This document shows, in pieces, positions 1 to 8,924 of a DNA stretch of 24,083 nt (its first letter is position 1; each line of letters begins with the position of its first letter). The DNA is from Conidiobolus incongruus B7586. Taxonomy: Eukaryota; Entomophthoromycota; Entomophthoromycetes; Entomophthorales; Conidiobolaceae. A model generated the notes under the pieces. It searched no databases and had not been told where the DNA came from. It saw nothing but the letters and a program-made list of their open reading frames with translations. Position numbers and translations under genes: made by a program. Location: the NCBI GenBank assembly GCA_000697335.1, contig JNEM01006150.1, positions 1 through 24,083 on the forward strand, in the 5' to 3' direction.

Positions 1-390
1 AATAAATAATATTTATATTATTATATATTATTAAAATTTAAAATCATATCATATTTTATAATGAATTAATTATCAAATTGATAATATTTTTAGATAATAA
101 AATCAAAGATAAAACTAAAATTCAAAATATCTTATATCCAAAATATCTAATAATAAATTTATTAACTTTAATATGGGATATAATAATAAATTAATATTTT
201 TGATATATAAGGAGGGGAAATTAATATTGATTAAAATTAATTAATTTAATAATTACAAGTATAAACAAAATTTATTTAAAATAAAATATTAAAAGAGGAA
301 GTATTTAAAATAATATAACAATGAATACCTAGTTTATGAAATTTAATATGTAATAATTAAATATAATATTAATTTAATACATATTATTTC
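1..390. other. AT-rich intergenic DNA, no gene seen
   Basis: Very AT-rich sequence with stops in all frames and no long repeat. Nothing functional can be supported here. Confidence 0.6.
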
Positions 391-760
391 TACAATGCTG
401 GTTGCTAACAATATATAACATAAATAGATAAGCAAGTAAACTATTGTTAGTAAGTGACAGTATTAGATCAAAAGCTTATTAAGCAGACAGGAGGATATTA
501 TTATGTAGTAAGAGATCCAACTACCTCCCTTAGTTAGTCTTTTAATATCTGTCATTTATAATTTGCTTGTCAACTAAAGATTGTGTTAAGAGGCGATATA
601 GGTCTGCTAAAGAAAGAAATCTTTAGATTAGAGTGATGTACTCTCCAAGGTAACATCCTCATAAGGAAATAAATGGCGAGGTAAAAATGCTCGGTCGGGT
701 TACCGTCTAGGTAACCACAATATTAAAGGTAGAAATATTAAATGAATTAATGCATAAAAA
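391..760. ncRNA. Candidate structured non-coding RNA island
   Basis: G+C rises to about 41% over 591-716 (hand count 52 of 126), against roughly a quarter or less around it. Many complementary segments are visible: 405-413 with 442-450 (9 bp), 454-464 with 543-554 (11 bp, one bulge), 482-488 with 602-608 (7 bp AGCAGAC/GTCTGCT), 505-509 with 520-524, 607-612 with 621-626, 630-634 with 640-644, 677-680 with 690-693, and a perfect 7-bp hairpin 698-704/710-716. The second and third helices interleave, which would make a pseudoknot. I compared it by eye with RNase P, MRP, SRP, U snRNA, 5S, group I intron and HDV-like cores and recognised none. The strand is undecided because pairing is symmetric. 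A minus-strand frame stays open for about 50 codons, so a decayed coding exon is the alternative. Confidence 0.3.
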
Positions 761-2070
761 CCAATAATCCAAGACAAAGTTTATTTGAAATGTAATTTAA
801 TAAAATACAAAAATTCAATCGAAAAACGAATATGCCCTAATTGAAATTTACATATTAATAAAAATAATGAAGTAATGTTTTTTAAAGTACCATATTAAAT
901 AGTAATTATTTTATTTATATTGTTTGGGGAATTGTTTTAATCAAAATAATATACTATAAGGTTTTCTAGGAAAATTAAAATAATCTCTATTCTAATATTA
1001 AAATTATTTATTCAAATTTAAGCATAAATAAATTATAAATATTATTAGTTTTTGTAACAATTTTGAATTTAAATAATAACATTTTTAATTTTCATTTATC
1101 CATAGATTTAAGCTAATTTTTATCAAATAATTATAAGAAATAATTATATTTGGTGGATATTGATGTATTAATCACTTAAATAATTGAAAGAGTTTCAACT
1201 TGGCCATATTTAGATATCTTTCAATGCTTTTATTGAACAGGTTTGAATTTAAATGTATAAACTGAGCAAATAAAAAATTATCAAGTTTTACTCACAAAGT
1301 ATTATGCTCAAAATTTGATTTCATAAAAATTAATGTCAAGTTTCCAAAATACTTTAAAAAAGGAGTACGTAATTTGCAAACAATTGTTCTTAGTAAACTA
1401 TTATTAATATTATAATAACCCATTTGTTATATCTCAATAATTTTTGAAGTTTTTATATTGTTGATACATATGCGCAAAAACATTAAAATTCTTAATATAA
1501 AATCATTTCAATAATTTAAACATAATGAGATTTAAGGTTTAATATTTGAAAAAAAAGTAAATCGGCATAGTATTTTTAATATATATTCGTTGATAGATTA
1601 TCTATGATATATTCAAAAACAACATTAACTAACTCAACTAAAAACGGAAGGAGTGTGAAAATAATTAGTTCAATACCAAAGAATCTTTCATTCTCACTAC
1701 ATATTATCAAATTTATACATATCAAATGGGAAAATTGTAATAATTTTGATGGTTTTTAAGTGTGATAAAAATAAAATTGTAATAAAATCAATGGCTATTA
1801 ATTTTTATTATATTGCATTTGATTTAGTCAGATTATATATCTCAAGAAATTATATTTTTAGAATATAGTTTATAAACAAGTTGTTATGGAATATATCTAA
1901 AATATATTGACTATGAAAAATATATGGATGCATCTGTGTACATGGCTTATAAAGTGATTTATAAAATATGATAGTTTTTATTAATCAATTTAAAAAGATT
2001 GAATATGGTAATAGAAACTATCATTTTTGATTATCAGAATGTTATATATAGAATTTGGTGTATAATATTC
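761..2070. other. AT-rich intergenic DNA, no gene seen
   Basis: No open frame of note, no recognisable RNA gene and no clear repeat. Composition returns to strongly AT-rich directly after the 391-760 island. Confidence 0.55.
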
Positions 2071-2093
2071 GGTTAATATTGCTTAACCCGGGT
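2071..2093. repeat. Short inverted repeat next to an ACCCGGGT palindrome
   Basis: GGTTAA (2071-2076) and TTAACC (2083-2088) form a perfect 6-bp inverted repeat with a 6-base spacer. It runs directly into the 8-bp palindrome ACCCGGGT (2086-2093), which is unusually G+C-rich for this desert. A second palindrome of the same core, ATCCCGGGAT, lies at 2811-2820. No function can be assigned. Confidence 0.35.
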
Positions 2094-2140
2094 CAACCTG
2101 AAACAATTTTATATTAATTATTTTATTTCTTTGAGAGCGT

Positions 2141-2290
2141 CCAAACCGACCGATGTTGTATAAAATTTATTTTTTAATTTTGGCATTCAACCCCTTATTA
2201 TTGAGTAGATTGTTGATAATTCTCTATTAATAATAATATTCTAAATATTATTGAATCCGACCGATGTCGTTTAAAAATAATTTTTTCAAC
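2141..2290. repeat. Direct repeat with a CCGACCGATGT core, two copies 112 bp apart
   Basis: CCGACCGATGT occurs exactly at 2145-2155 and 2257-2267. The match continues at lower identity into the AT-rich flank, giving roughly 30 matches in 36 positions by eye. The core is far richer in G+C than its surroundings. It could be a tandem remnant of an old element or a pair of protein-binding sites. There is no gene nearby to assign it to. Confidence 0.5.
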
Positions 2291-3851
2291 TTTATTGTAT
2301 TTGAATCAAAATCATTATATGAATATAACTTATATTTAGTTCATCATAATTTATTAGACAACAAAAGTATGTTAAAAATTTACTTGAAAATTTAATCAAA
2401 ATGCATCAGCGCAGATGGAATCAATCATTTTTTCAATTCTTTGTATTAAAACGGCTTAAAAATAGAATAAATTAACTAAAATTGATACAAGATATACGGA
2501 TAAAAGTTTAATATGTGCTTTAATGTGTAAAAATAAATGCAATAAAATGTATTATAATACTCAAGCAGAAAGTGATTATACGTTTATATTTGGGAGTATT
2601 GTTACAATATTTTAACAAGAACATGTAGCTAATAGATAGCATAACATACACTGATTCTAGACTAAGTGAATGTTGTTAATTATATTAATGCTCTATTAAA
2701 CATGATAAATCCCTCATTTTTTCAACAATTGATGATGTTTAAAAAAGTGAAAATCAATAGAAGAAATCATATAATAAAGGTTAATTTTGAAAATACCACT
2801 TAATATCTAAATCCCGGGATATTTAACCAATAAGTTAATAATAATTTGCATAAGATATTATATCCCATTATTTTGATCACAATTTTCATAATTTACTCAA
2901 TTTTTATGTGATTCGGGAAATTTTTATGAATAAAATCTGGAAAAATTTTATAAAAATAATTTTTTTAAAACATTACTTTGACATGCAGATGTATAAACGA
3001 AAAAAACAAAATACTAAAGTTTATTTGATTATGATGCTACTAGCATAATTAAGTTTTAATAATTTTATATTATTATTTATATTTGAAATGATCGAATAAC
3101 CTACCCTGACTCATAGATACTTCGATTAAAGTATTAAAAATTAGTATTTATTCAAAAATCTTGCCATTAAAAGTTAAATAATAACGCTAGTACAATCAAC
3201 TTACATAACTGTAAATTTTAATATAAACAATATTAATAAAACAAATTAATTTAAAAAAATGCATTGATGGACACAAATAATCTCAATTAATCAATTTTTC
3301 AGCCCAATGATCCATCCCTAACCTGATTTAATTTTATCAAATTTCAAAGTGAACGAATTTTTGAAAATATAAGTTTCGGTAAAAAAATAAAAGAAATCTT
3401 CAACTATTAAGGAAATTCGCCCAAAGTAAACTGATGCATATTTAGTTAAATGCTCTTAAGTACCTTTAGATGGTTAACCCCCTTACTTGCTTATTTTAAA
3501 TTCAAAAAATTAAGTCGAATGGATTTATCAAAGTGTAAATTGTTTAGTTTAACATTATTATACAGTACTTGGTTATTGTAAACGGAAATTGATTAATTTT
3601 TTAAATTTTTATAAATTGCATAATAATTAAATTATAAAAAAAATCACAAATATTAATATTTTTAATATTGCACCAGTTAAGGAAAAGCGTTCAATTTACT
3701 AATACAAATATTCTGGTATATTTTAAAATAATAAAAAATAAATTTTAATATTTTCAAAATTATATAGCTAATGGAATATTATTTAATATGAGTAATCTAC
3801 ACCTTGCCAAAGTGATTTTTCTATATATCCTAATTATTATATTTCTCGATT

Positions 3852-3854
<3 letters not shown>
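2291..3854. other. AT-rich intergenic DNA with only weak repeat traces
   Basis: No gene is visible. A TAACCTG word at 3319-3325, followed about 55 bases later by TTTCGG, resembles the repeat family described at 4131-5337. It is too diverged to call a copy. Confidence 0.45.

Positions 3855-3886
<32 letters not shown>
3855..3886. repeat. (AT)16 microsatellite
   Basis: Sixteen uninterrupted AT dinucleotides. This is the longest pure dinucleotide tract noticed in the window and is likely length-polymorphic. Confidence 0.9.
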
Positions 3887-3888
<2 letters not shown>

Positions 3889-4130
3889 CGAAAAAAACAA
3901 AAATTTCTATTTGCATATTTTAACTGGTATGAAATGCAGACATTGCAAATGCTGTGATTCAAGGAAAGTTTCCCACTTTGAATAATTCATAATTATTCTA
4001 GGTATGCTATGCAAAACATTTTGAGTAGACTTGAATTGTTACAATTTATAATTGACCCAACAAACGTAGCAATGTTCAAGTACAAGCCATTAAATACAAA
4101 ACAAAATAAATTGATCCAGTATTTGTTATC

Positions 4131-4257
4131 GTATCATAAAAGATTGAAAGATTAATAATATGTTGGCTGTTAAAACAAAGAATGAACAGCATACAATGTC
4201 AAATAAGTCATAAATCATCCAATTTTAAATATTGCCAAAGTTTCAATCATAACCTGT
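4131..4257. repeat. Diverged repeat, copy A
   Basis: It begins with GTATCAT and ends with TAACCTGT 119 bases later. Just before the end lie CAAAGTTTCAA and AGCATA words shared with copies B and C. It is the most diverged of the three copies. A block with TTTCGGA and TTACAA follows about 58 bases after the TAACCTG, and a similar block follows copies B and C. Confidence 0.4.
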
Positions 4258-4673
4258 TTGATTAAGTAGATTTCCAAAGAATTTTCATATTCTCGATTAA
4301 ATTAAGTGTATTTTTCGGAAAATGATGTTACAAATTAAATACCCATAAAAAGAAATGAATTCATTCATATTTGCATGTTTAGAGAGGAATACTTTATTTT
4401 GTATATATTTGATATCTTTCATAATCAAATATTAATCTACTTTACATCTTTATTTAACTATACTAAGGATCGGTAATTTTTTTAAAATTGATTTTATTAA
4501 AGAAAAATCTGATAAATCAAAAATTTCTTTTCAATGTTTTTATTTGACTTTAAAATTACTTAAATTGTATGCAATATTTGAAATTTTCGCTTTAAAGAGA
4601 TTAAATTATCTCATTTAGATAAAAACATTTAAATAAATAAAGTTAAAATATAAATAAACTGGTATTTATAATG

Positions 4674-4803
4674 GTATCATTTAGCATAATTCAACTTGTT
4701 AATTGTGTATCATTGATAGATAGAATTGATAGCATATATTCAAGCTATTCGTCATCGCATATCAAACCTTTGTTAAATTGTAAAGATGAAAGATTTAACC
4801 TGT
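4674..4803. repeat. Diverged repeat, copy B
   Basis: Landmarks in order: GTATCAT (4674), TAGCA (4682), TCAAC (4691), ATTCGTCA (4747), ATCAAAC (4761), TAACCTGT (4796). Copy C has every one of these, offset by 532 to 535 bases, so the two are nearly collinear. Low identity between landmarks suggests an old duplication. No coding potential is evident. Confidence 0.5.
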
Positions 4804-5206
4804 TTATAAAGTGCCAAATATTAAAACTACGGTAACTTTAGACAATTTAGGGTAGGAAATTACAAAATATATAATTTAACATCGAATTAAATAAAAGAAA
4901 TATGTTTAGATTATAAGGATTATATTTAATTTCTAATATAATAATGAATTCTTCATATAACAATTTTATAATAATAAATTAATAAATATTTTATCAGATG
5001 ATTAATTAAATTTAATATAATCCCTGAAAATTTAAAATTAGCATAACTATGACATATTATGATCATTCAATACATATATTTACAGTTATGCAATAGTAAA
5101 TTATTTTGTTATTGATCACAAATCAATGATATATTTTTGTTGAATCAATTTTGATAAATAGCCACTGAAAACTTCAATGTAATATATTATTCAAGTTCTA
5201 AATATC

Positions 5207-5337
5207 GTATCATATAGCATTATCAACAGAAAATATCGTCAATATATCAAATGTATCTAATTGGTAATAAATAATCGTAGCATTCGTCACTATTAATCAA
5301 ACTTACAAAGGAGTCCAATGTTTCAAAATTAACCTGT
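5207..5337. repeat. Diverged repeat, copy C
   Basis: It carries the same ordered landmarks as copy B (GTATCAT 5207, TAGCA 5215, TCAAC 5223, ATTCGTCA 5282, ATCAAAC 5296, TAACCTGT 5330). It shares CAATGTTTCAAAATTAACCT-type spacing with copy A. A possible fourth, partial copy ends in TAACCTGT at 5671-5678, preceded by TAGCATAT at 5613. Confidence 0.5.
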
Positions 5338-5689
5338 ATATTTTGGACTATTTTCAAAAGTAATTTGGGAACAATGGAGCTATTTTTATAAAAATTTCGG
5401 AGCAAAATTACAATATTAAAAAATCAAAAAGGAAATGAAAGATTAATGACGGATGCAATCGTGTCAGGTGATTAAAAAATTCCATCGTTTCAGTGTATCC
5501 CTTACATTATTCTGAAAGAACTTGAAGAAAATAGTGGTTAAAATTGTTGAGAATATCTATCCACTGTACATATCCATATTAAATCCCTATCACCAACCAG
5601 TAGGATTCCAAGTAGCATATAGTGCAATACTCAGTCACCAAGTTTCATTTGAATAGTACTTGCTGGACTCTAACCTGTTATTTACAATT

Positions 5690-6985
5690 TGCATCGTATT
5701 TTATCCAATATCAACAGGAAATTTAAAACTATTCAATTTTATTTGAGGGTTCTTTAGAATATGTGAGGTTCATAAAACCTACATAACAGATATTATATCA
5801 CATTATATTAGTATTGATATCATCATTATCAGTAAATTACATGCAATATTTAATAATAATTTTAGAGGTGAAAAAACATAGCAATCACGTTAGGTTAATA
5901 TATTAACTATACCTTAGATTTTTATCGAATTTAATCTGTTAAAAGTTAATAGAAAAATGTTTACTCCAATAACTGAAAATACCTCGGTACTAAGACCGAA
6001 TTAATAGGGTAATTAACCAATAAACTTAAGAATTTCTGATGATTAGCTGAGTTTTATCCATCACATAAACACAATTATTCTGTTAATTAGGATAAATTTT
6101 TTTCCATGGATATATATATTCAAATCCGATTAATTAATATAAATTTTTATTTGTTAAAATATAATATTATTGATTATTTGGCGTAATAAATTAAAATGCA
6201 ATAATTATTATAATTTCATTTGAATTTTTATGATGATTTTATTTTATTAATAACAATTTGATTATTATTAGAAATTTATGTTAAATCCTTTTTTAATTTA
6301 ACAAATAATTAGAATAGCTCGATTTATAATAACAATAAAAAAATATTTTTCTGATCAATATAAAAGACTAATATTTATAACTCTCATTGCATTAATTTTA
6401 GCCCAATAATTTTCAAAATATTGACAAATTGAGTTATTTTTATTTGCTAATTGAATAAATATTTGTGTCAACTTATTTTTAAGTTTATGTTTTATACTAA
6501 TATGTATCGATCATTATTGGCTTAATGAGAAAAGATGGATTTCAAAAGATTATAAAAATTTTGATATCTATTCTGATTATTTATAAAAAGAATTTTATTA
6601 AAATAGTTAAATACCATCTCCAATTTATTTAAAGAATAATTTAAATAGGTTTATCTAATATTATCAATTAGAAAAAAAACTACTTTTTAAATAATATAAG
6701 TTTTCAATTCGATCCTCTAAAATATTATTTGTTTTAACGTTTTTTACACCTTTAAATGGAAGAAACTATTTCAAATATTACAAAAATAATAGTTAAAATT
6801 CTTTGAACAAATTAAATTTCTTAATATGTAAAAAAATGTTCGATAATAATTGGTTAAAACTAGTATAGAATTTTTTTTAAATAGTACAGTTTGGATGGAT
6901 AAGAATGTAAGCATAAACCAAATTGAAGAAATAGCCAATAGTGATTAAGTTAATGAATTGTTGAAGTAACGAGATGGAATTTGGT
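5690..6985. other. AT-rich intergenic DNA, no gene seen
   Basis: Nothing recognisable. A CTGATGA word near 6029 was examined as a possible hammerhead ribozyme core and dismissed. Confidence 0.55.
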
Positions 6986-6991
6986 TAAATT

Positions 6992-7171
6992 TTAATTGAT
7001 TAGCAAAATCAAATTAATGTCTAAGGCATTGACTGTTTCAGCTTGTGACGATTTGACTGCAGATTGCAATTGGTGAATGGAAGTGATTGGCCAGACCTTA
7101 TGAAAAGCTTTACATTTCAAAGCTGAAATTGGCCATTGGCTACTTTTGACAGTCAGAGCTCTGCCATCCAT
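6992..7171 (-). CDS. Small open frame of unknown status, 59 residues
   Basis: The frame is open from 7213 down to a stop at 6992-6994, and its first ATG is at 7171. Over 7015-7200 the G+C is close to that of the real genes here and clearly above the flanks, and the residues (for example MDGRALTVKSSQWP near the start) are varied and not the Asn/Ile/Lys-rich product expected of random AT-rich DNA. The last eight residues revert to that AT-rich type. I recognise no domain. The plus strand also has a roughly 40-codon open stretch across the same DNA, so the strand is not secure. It could be a small gene, one exon, or a gene remnant. It lies about 670 bp beyond the stop of the zinc-finger gene, on the same strand. 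Confidence 0.2.
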   Translation of the reverse strand: MDGRALTVKSSQWPISALKCKAFHKVWPITSIHQLQSAVKSSQAETVNALDINLILLIN

Positions 7172-7216
7172 CACGCCCAATCGATTGTTTTTTTGCCCGA
7201 CGACAAATCGTTTTCA

Positions 7217-7842
7217 ATTAAGTCCATATTATCAATGATAATCGCAAGTTAATTATAATTCAGCAAGTCTGTATCCAGAGTCTTAAAATAGAATCTGAAA
7301 AAAAATGTTCGATTAACAAGTATTTCCAAGAGTTATAACAATTGATGAAAAAATTCAAGTTTTTACATTCAGTATTTCTATAAGCTGAAGTTGAGGTAAC
7401 TGTAATGCTAATAAATGGAAAATTTCAGGATTGATGAATTAATTTGATTGGTTAATCAATTGTCAATATTAATATATTCAATAAAAATTCGGATGAAAAA
7501 ATTATTAATTTTGAATAATAGAAGTTTATTAATTATAATTTACAGTAGAATGATGAGCGTTGAGGGAATAAAAATTAAAATTATGGAGGGAAAGAAGGGA
7601 AGGATTTTAAATAATATAGAAATAAGATCCTGGTTATTTTGTACATTATTATGTTGATCTTATTGGTGAAATTGGATTTCCTGCCAATTTATGGTGATGT
7701 GTTTGATTGCGTTTAAATGGCCTTACTATACTAACTCAAGTTGATTATATTTGAAACAGTGAAGGCCGATTTTAATCGCCTATTTGATGTTTTGATGCAA
7801 TATTCTTGAGGGGGAATATCACTATTAATTAGATTAGATGAT
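7217..7842. other. Intergenic DNA downstream of the zinc-finger gene
   Basis: This should include the 3' UTR of the zinc-finger mRNA. A purine-rich run on the plus strand (about 7583-7605, AGGGAAAGAAGGGAAGGA) is a pyrimidine tract in mRNA sense, 240-260 bases past the stop. A 69-codon plus-strand frame at 7448-7657 begins at TTG, is rich in Ile, Leu and Lys, and is not accepted as a gene. Confidence 0.45.
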
Positions 7843-8637
7843 TTAAAAGTTTTCACTATGGTGAGGAAGAGGAGCGTGAGCAGGATATAGTGAACCGATG
7901 TGTTGATGCTGATTGCGGTAGATTTGAAGAACATTGACTTGTGATTGAGCCCTTCTGCACTTCTTAGAAGAGAGATGGCGTTTGTAAATGTCGCTTCTGT
8001 AGAAGGATTTTTGGCAAGTGACACAATTGTAGGGCCTCAAGTTAATATGAGTCAAGACATGACGGCGCATACTGTTCTTGCGACTGAATTCAGCACCACA
8101 AACTGGACAGCCGAAGACGGGTTCGTCAGGGTTGCAAGGCTTAATCTTGCTATTAGTTTTTGGTTCAACAGGAGTATCTTCAGATCCTTCAGTGCTGCCC
8201 TCTTCCTTGGGGGGAACTGGAAGGGATTTGCTCTTTCTTGCAGGCTTGGATCTGGTAGGAGTGGTTGGGCTGTTGACCAAGAAAGGAGAAGGCATACCGA
8301 GGAAGATGCTGGGGTCGAAATTTTCGAATTCTGCTGTTTGAGGTGAAGTTTCAGATGATCCATCACTGTAGTAAGGTGTGAAGTTTTGAGCAGGATTATG
8401 ATACAAGGGATGAGATTGATCAATATTGGACGGAATGCTGATGGTGGGAGAGGCAAAGTTGGAGAATATGGGAGAGAATTGATAATCAAAAGGTTGAGTC
8501 AATGGGTTGGCAGTCATAGGCATAGGAGGGTATTGAGAAGGGCTGAATTCAGCCTTAGCTGGAGAACATGGGGCAGAGGGATTAACGTTGATGAAGAGTT
8601 GAGGATGCATGTTGGGCTGAGATTGGAATCTGTTCAT
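7843..8637 (-). CDS. Two-finger C2H2-type zinc-finger protein, probable transcription factor
   Basis: 264 residues, intact, stop TAA. The start is chosen because it is the first ATG, has A at -3, and sits where coding composition begins. Residues 1-125 are low-complexity and rich in Pro, Ser, Phe, Gln and Asn, like fungal activation regions. Residues 123-145 hold several Ser/Thr-Pro sites and a basic stretch (KPARKSK, 131-137) that could be a nuclear signal. Finger 1 is Cys177, Cys180, His193, His197 with spacing C-x2-C-x12-H-x3-H. A seven-residue linker ending RPY, like the TGEKPY type, leads to finger 2: Cys205, Cys208, His221 and Cys227, so its last ligand is Cys after x5 (C2HC). The tail (228-264) is His/Gln-rich. 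Family knowledge suggests nuclear sequence-specific DNA binding; the target is unknown. Two adjacent fingers usually contact about 6 bp. No neighbour indicates a pathway. Confidence 0.88.
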   Translation of the reverse strand: MNRFQSQPNMHPQLFINVNPSAPCSPAKAEFSPSQYPPMPMTANPLTQPFDYQFSPIFSNFASPTISIPSNIDQSHPLYHNPAQNFTPYYSDGSSETSPQTAEFENFDPSIFLGMPSPFLVNSPTTPTRSKPARKSKSLPVPPKEEGSTEGSEDTPVEPKTNSKIKPCNPDEPVFGCPVCGAEFSRKNSMRRHVLTHINLRPYNCVTCQKSFYRSDIYKRHLSSKKCRRAQSQVNVLQIYRNQHQHIGSLYPAHAPLPHHSENF

Positions 8638-8790
8638 TGTTGATATATGAAAATTAGCCGAAAGTTGAAATTAAATAAATAAAAGGTGAGCTATTAAAGC
8701 GTTATAAATAAAATCAGCTAAAACTGTATAAGAGAATAGATTAGTGAATCAAATGAATTTGCTTGCTTCTTCTCTGTACCATCGGTTGAG

Positions 8791-8800
8791 TTTATATATG
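8791..8800 (-). promoter_or_regulatory. TATA box of the zinc-finger gene
   Basis: The minus strand reads CATATATAAA, 154-163 bp before the ATG. This predicts a 5' UTR of about 125 bases. TA-rich words are common in this DNA, so position in a locally less AT-rich upstream region is the main support. Confidence 0.4.
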
Positions 8801-8832
8801 AATTTAGACCTGAATTTTTCACCCATCAGTTG

Positions 8833-8856
8833 CTATCATTGATAGTGATTCTATCA
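8833..8856. promoter_or_regulatory. Cluster of three GATA-type sites upstream of the zinc-finger gene
   Basis: CTATCA (8833-8838), TGATAG (8840-8845) and CTATCA (8851-8856) alternate in orientation. The first two form a perfect palindrome around one base. TGATAG fits the WGATAR consensus of GATA factors. The cluster is 33-65 bp beyond the TATA box and about 196-219 bp before the ATG, a normal place for an upstream activating site. Binding is inferred. Confidence 0.4.
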
Positions 8857-8906
8857 CCGCATGAATATTATTTAGAATAAATTCGTAACGTTGAAATCCA
8901 TGTAGA

Positions 8907-8924
8907 GTGTGGATGCATACACAC
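8907..8924. promoter_or_regulatory. 18-bp imperfect palindrome upstream of the zinc-finger gene
   Basis: GTGTGGATGCATACACAC matches its own reverse complement at 16 of 18 positions and is centred on ATGCAT. It lies about 270 bp before the ATG. A dimeric regulator site is possible. No factor is recognised. Confidence 0.3.

Noticed and set aside
6028-6055. CTGATGA word as a hammerhead ribozyme core
   Set aside because: There is no GAAA after a stem II and no cleavage-site helix. The same holds for the CTGATGA near 17959.
7583-7605. Purine-rich tract as a splice polypyrimidine signal on the minus strand
   Set aside because: The zinc-finger frame ends normally upstream and no exon continuing beyond it is evident.
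7448-7657. 69-codon plus-strand frame downstream of the zinc-finger gene
   Set aside because: It begins at TTG, its product is Ile/Leu/Lys-rich as random AT-rich DNA gives, and no domain is visible.
7945-8643. Several plus- and minus-strand frames of 85 to 145 codons across the zinc-finger gene
   Set aside because: They overlap the true coding frame, have no family features, and are by-products of its higher G+C.
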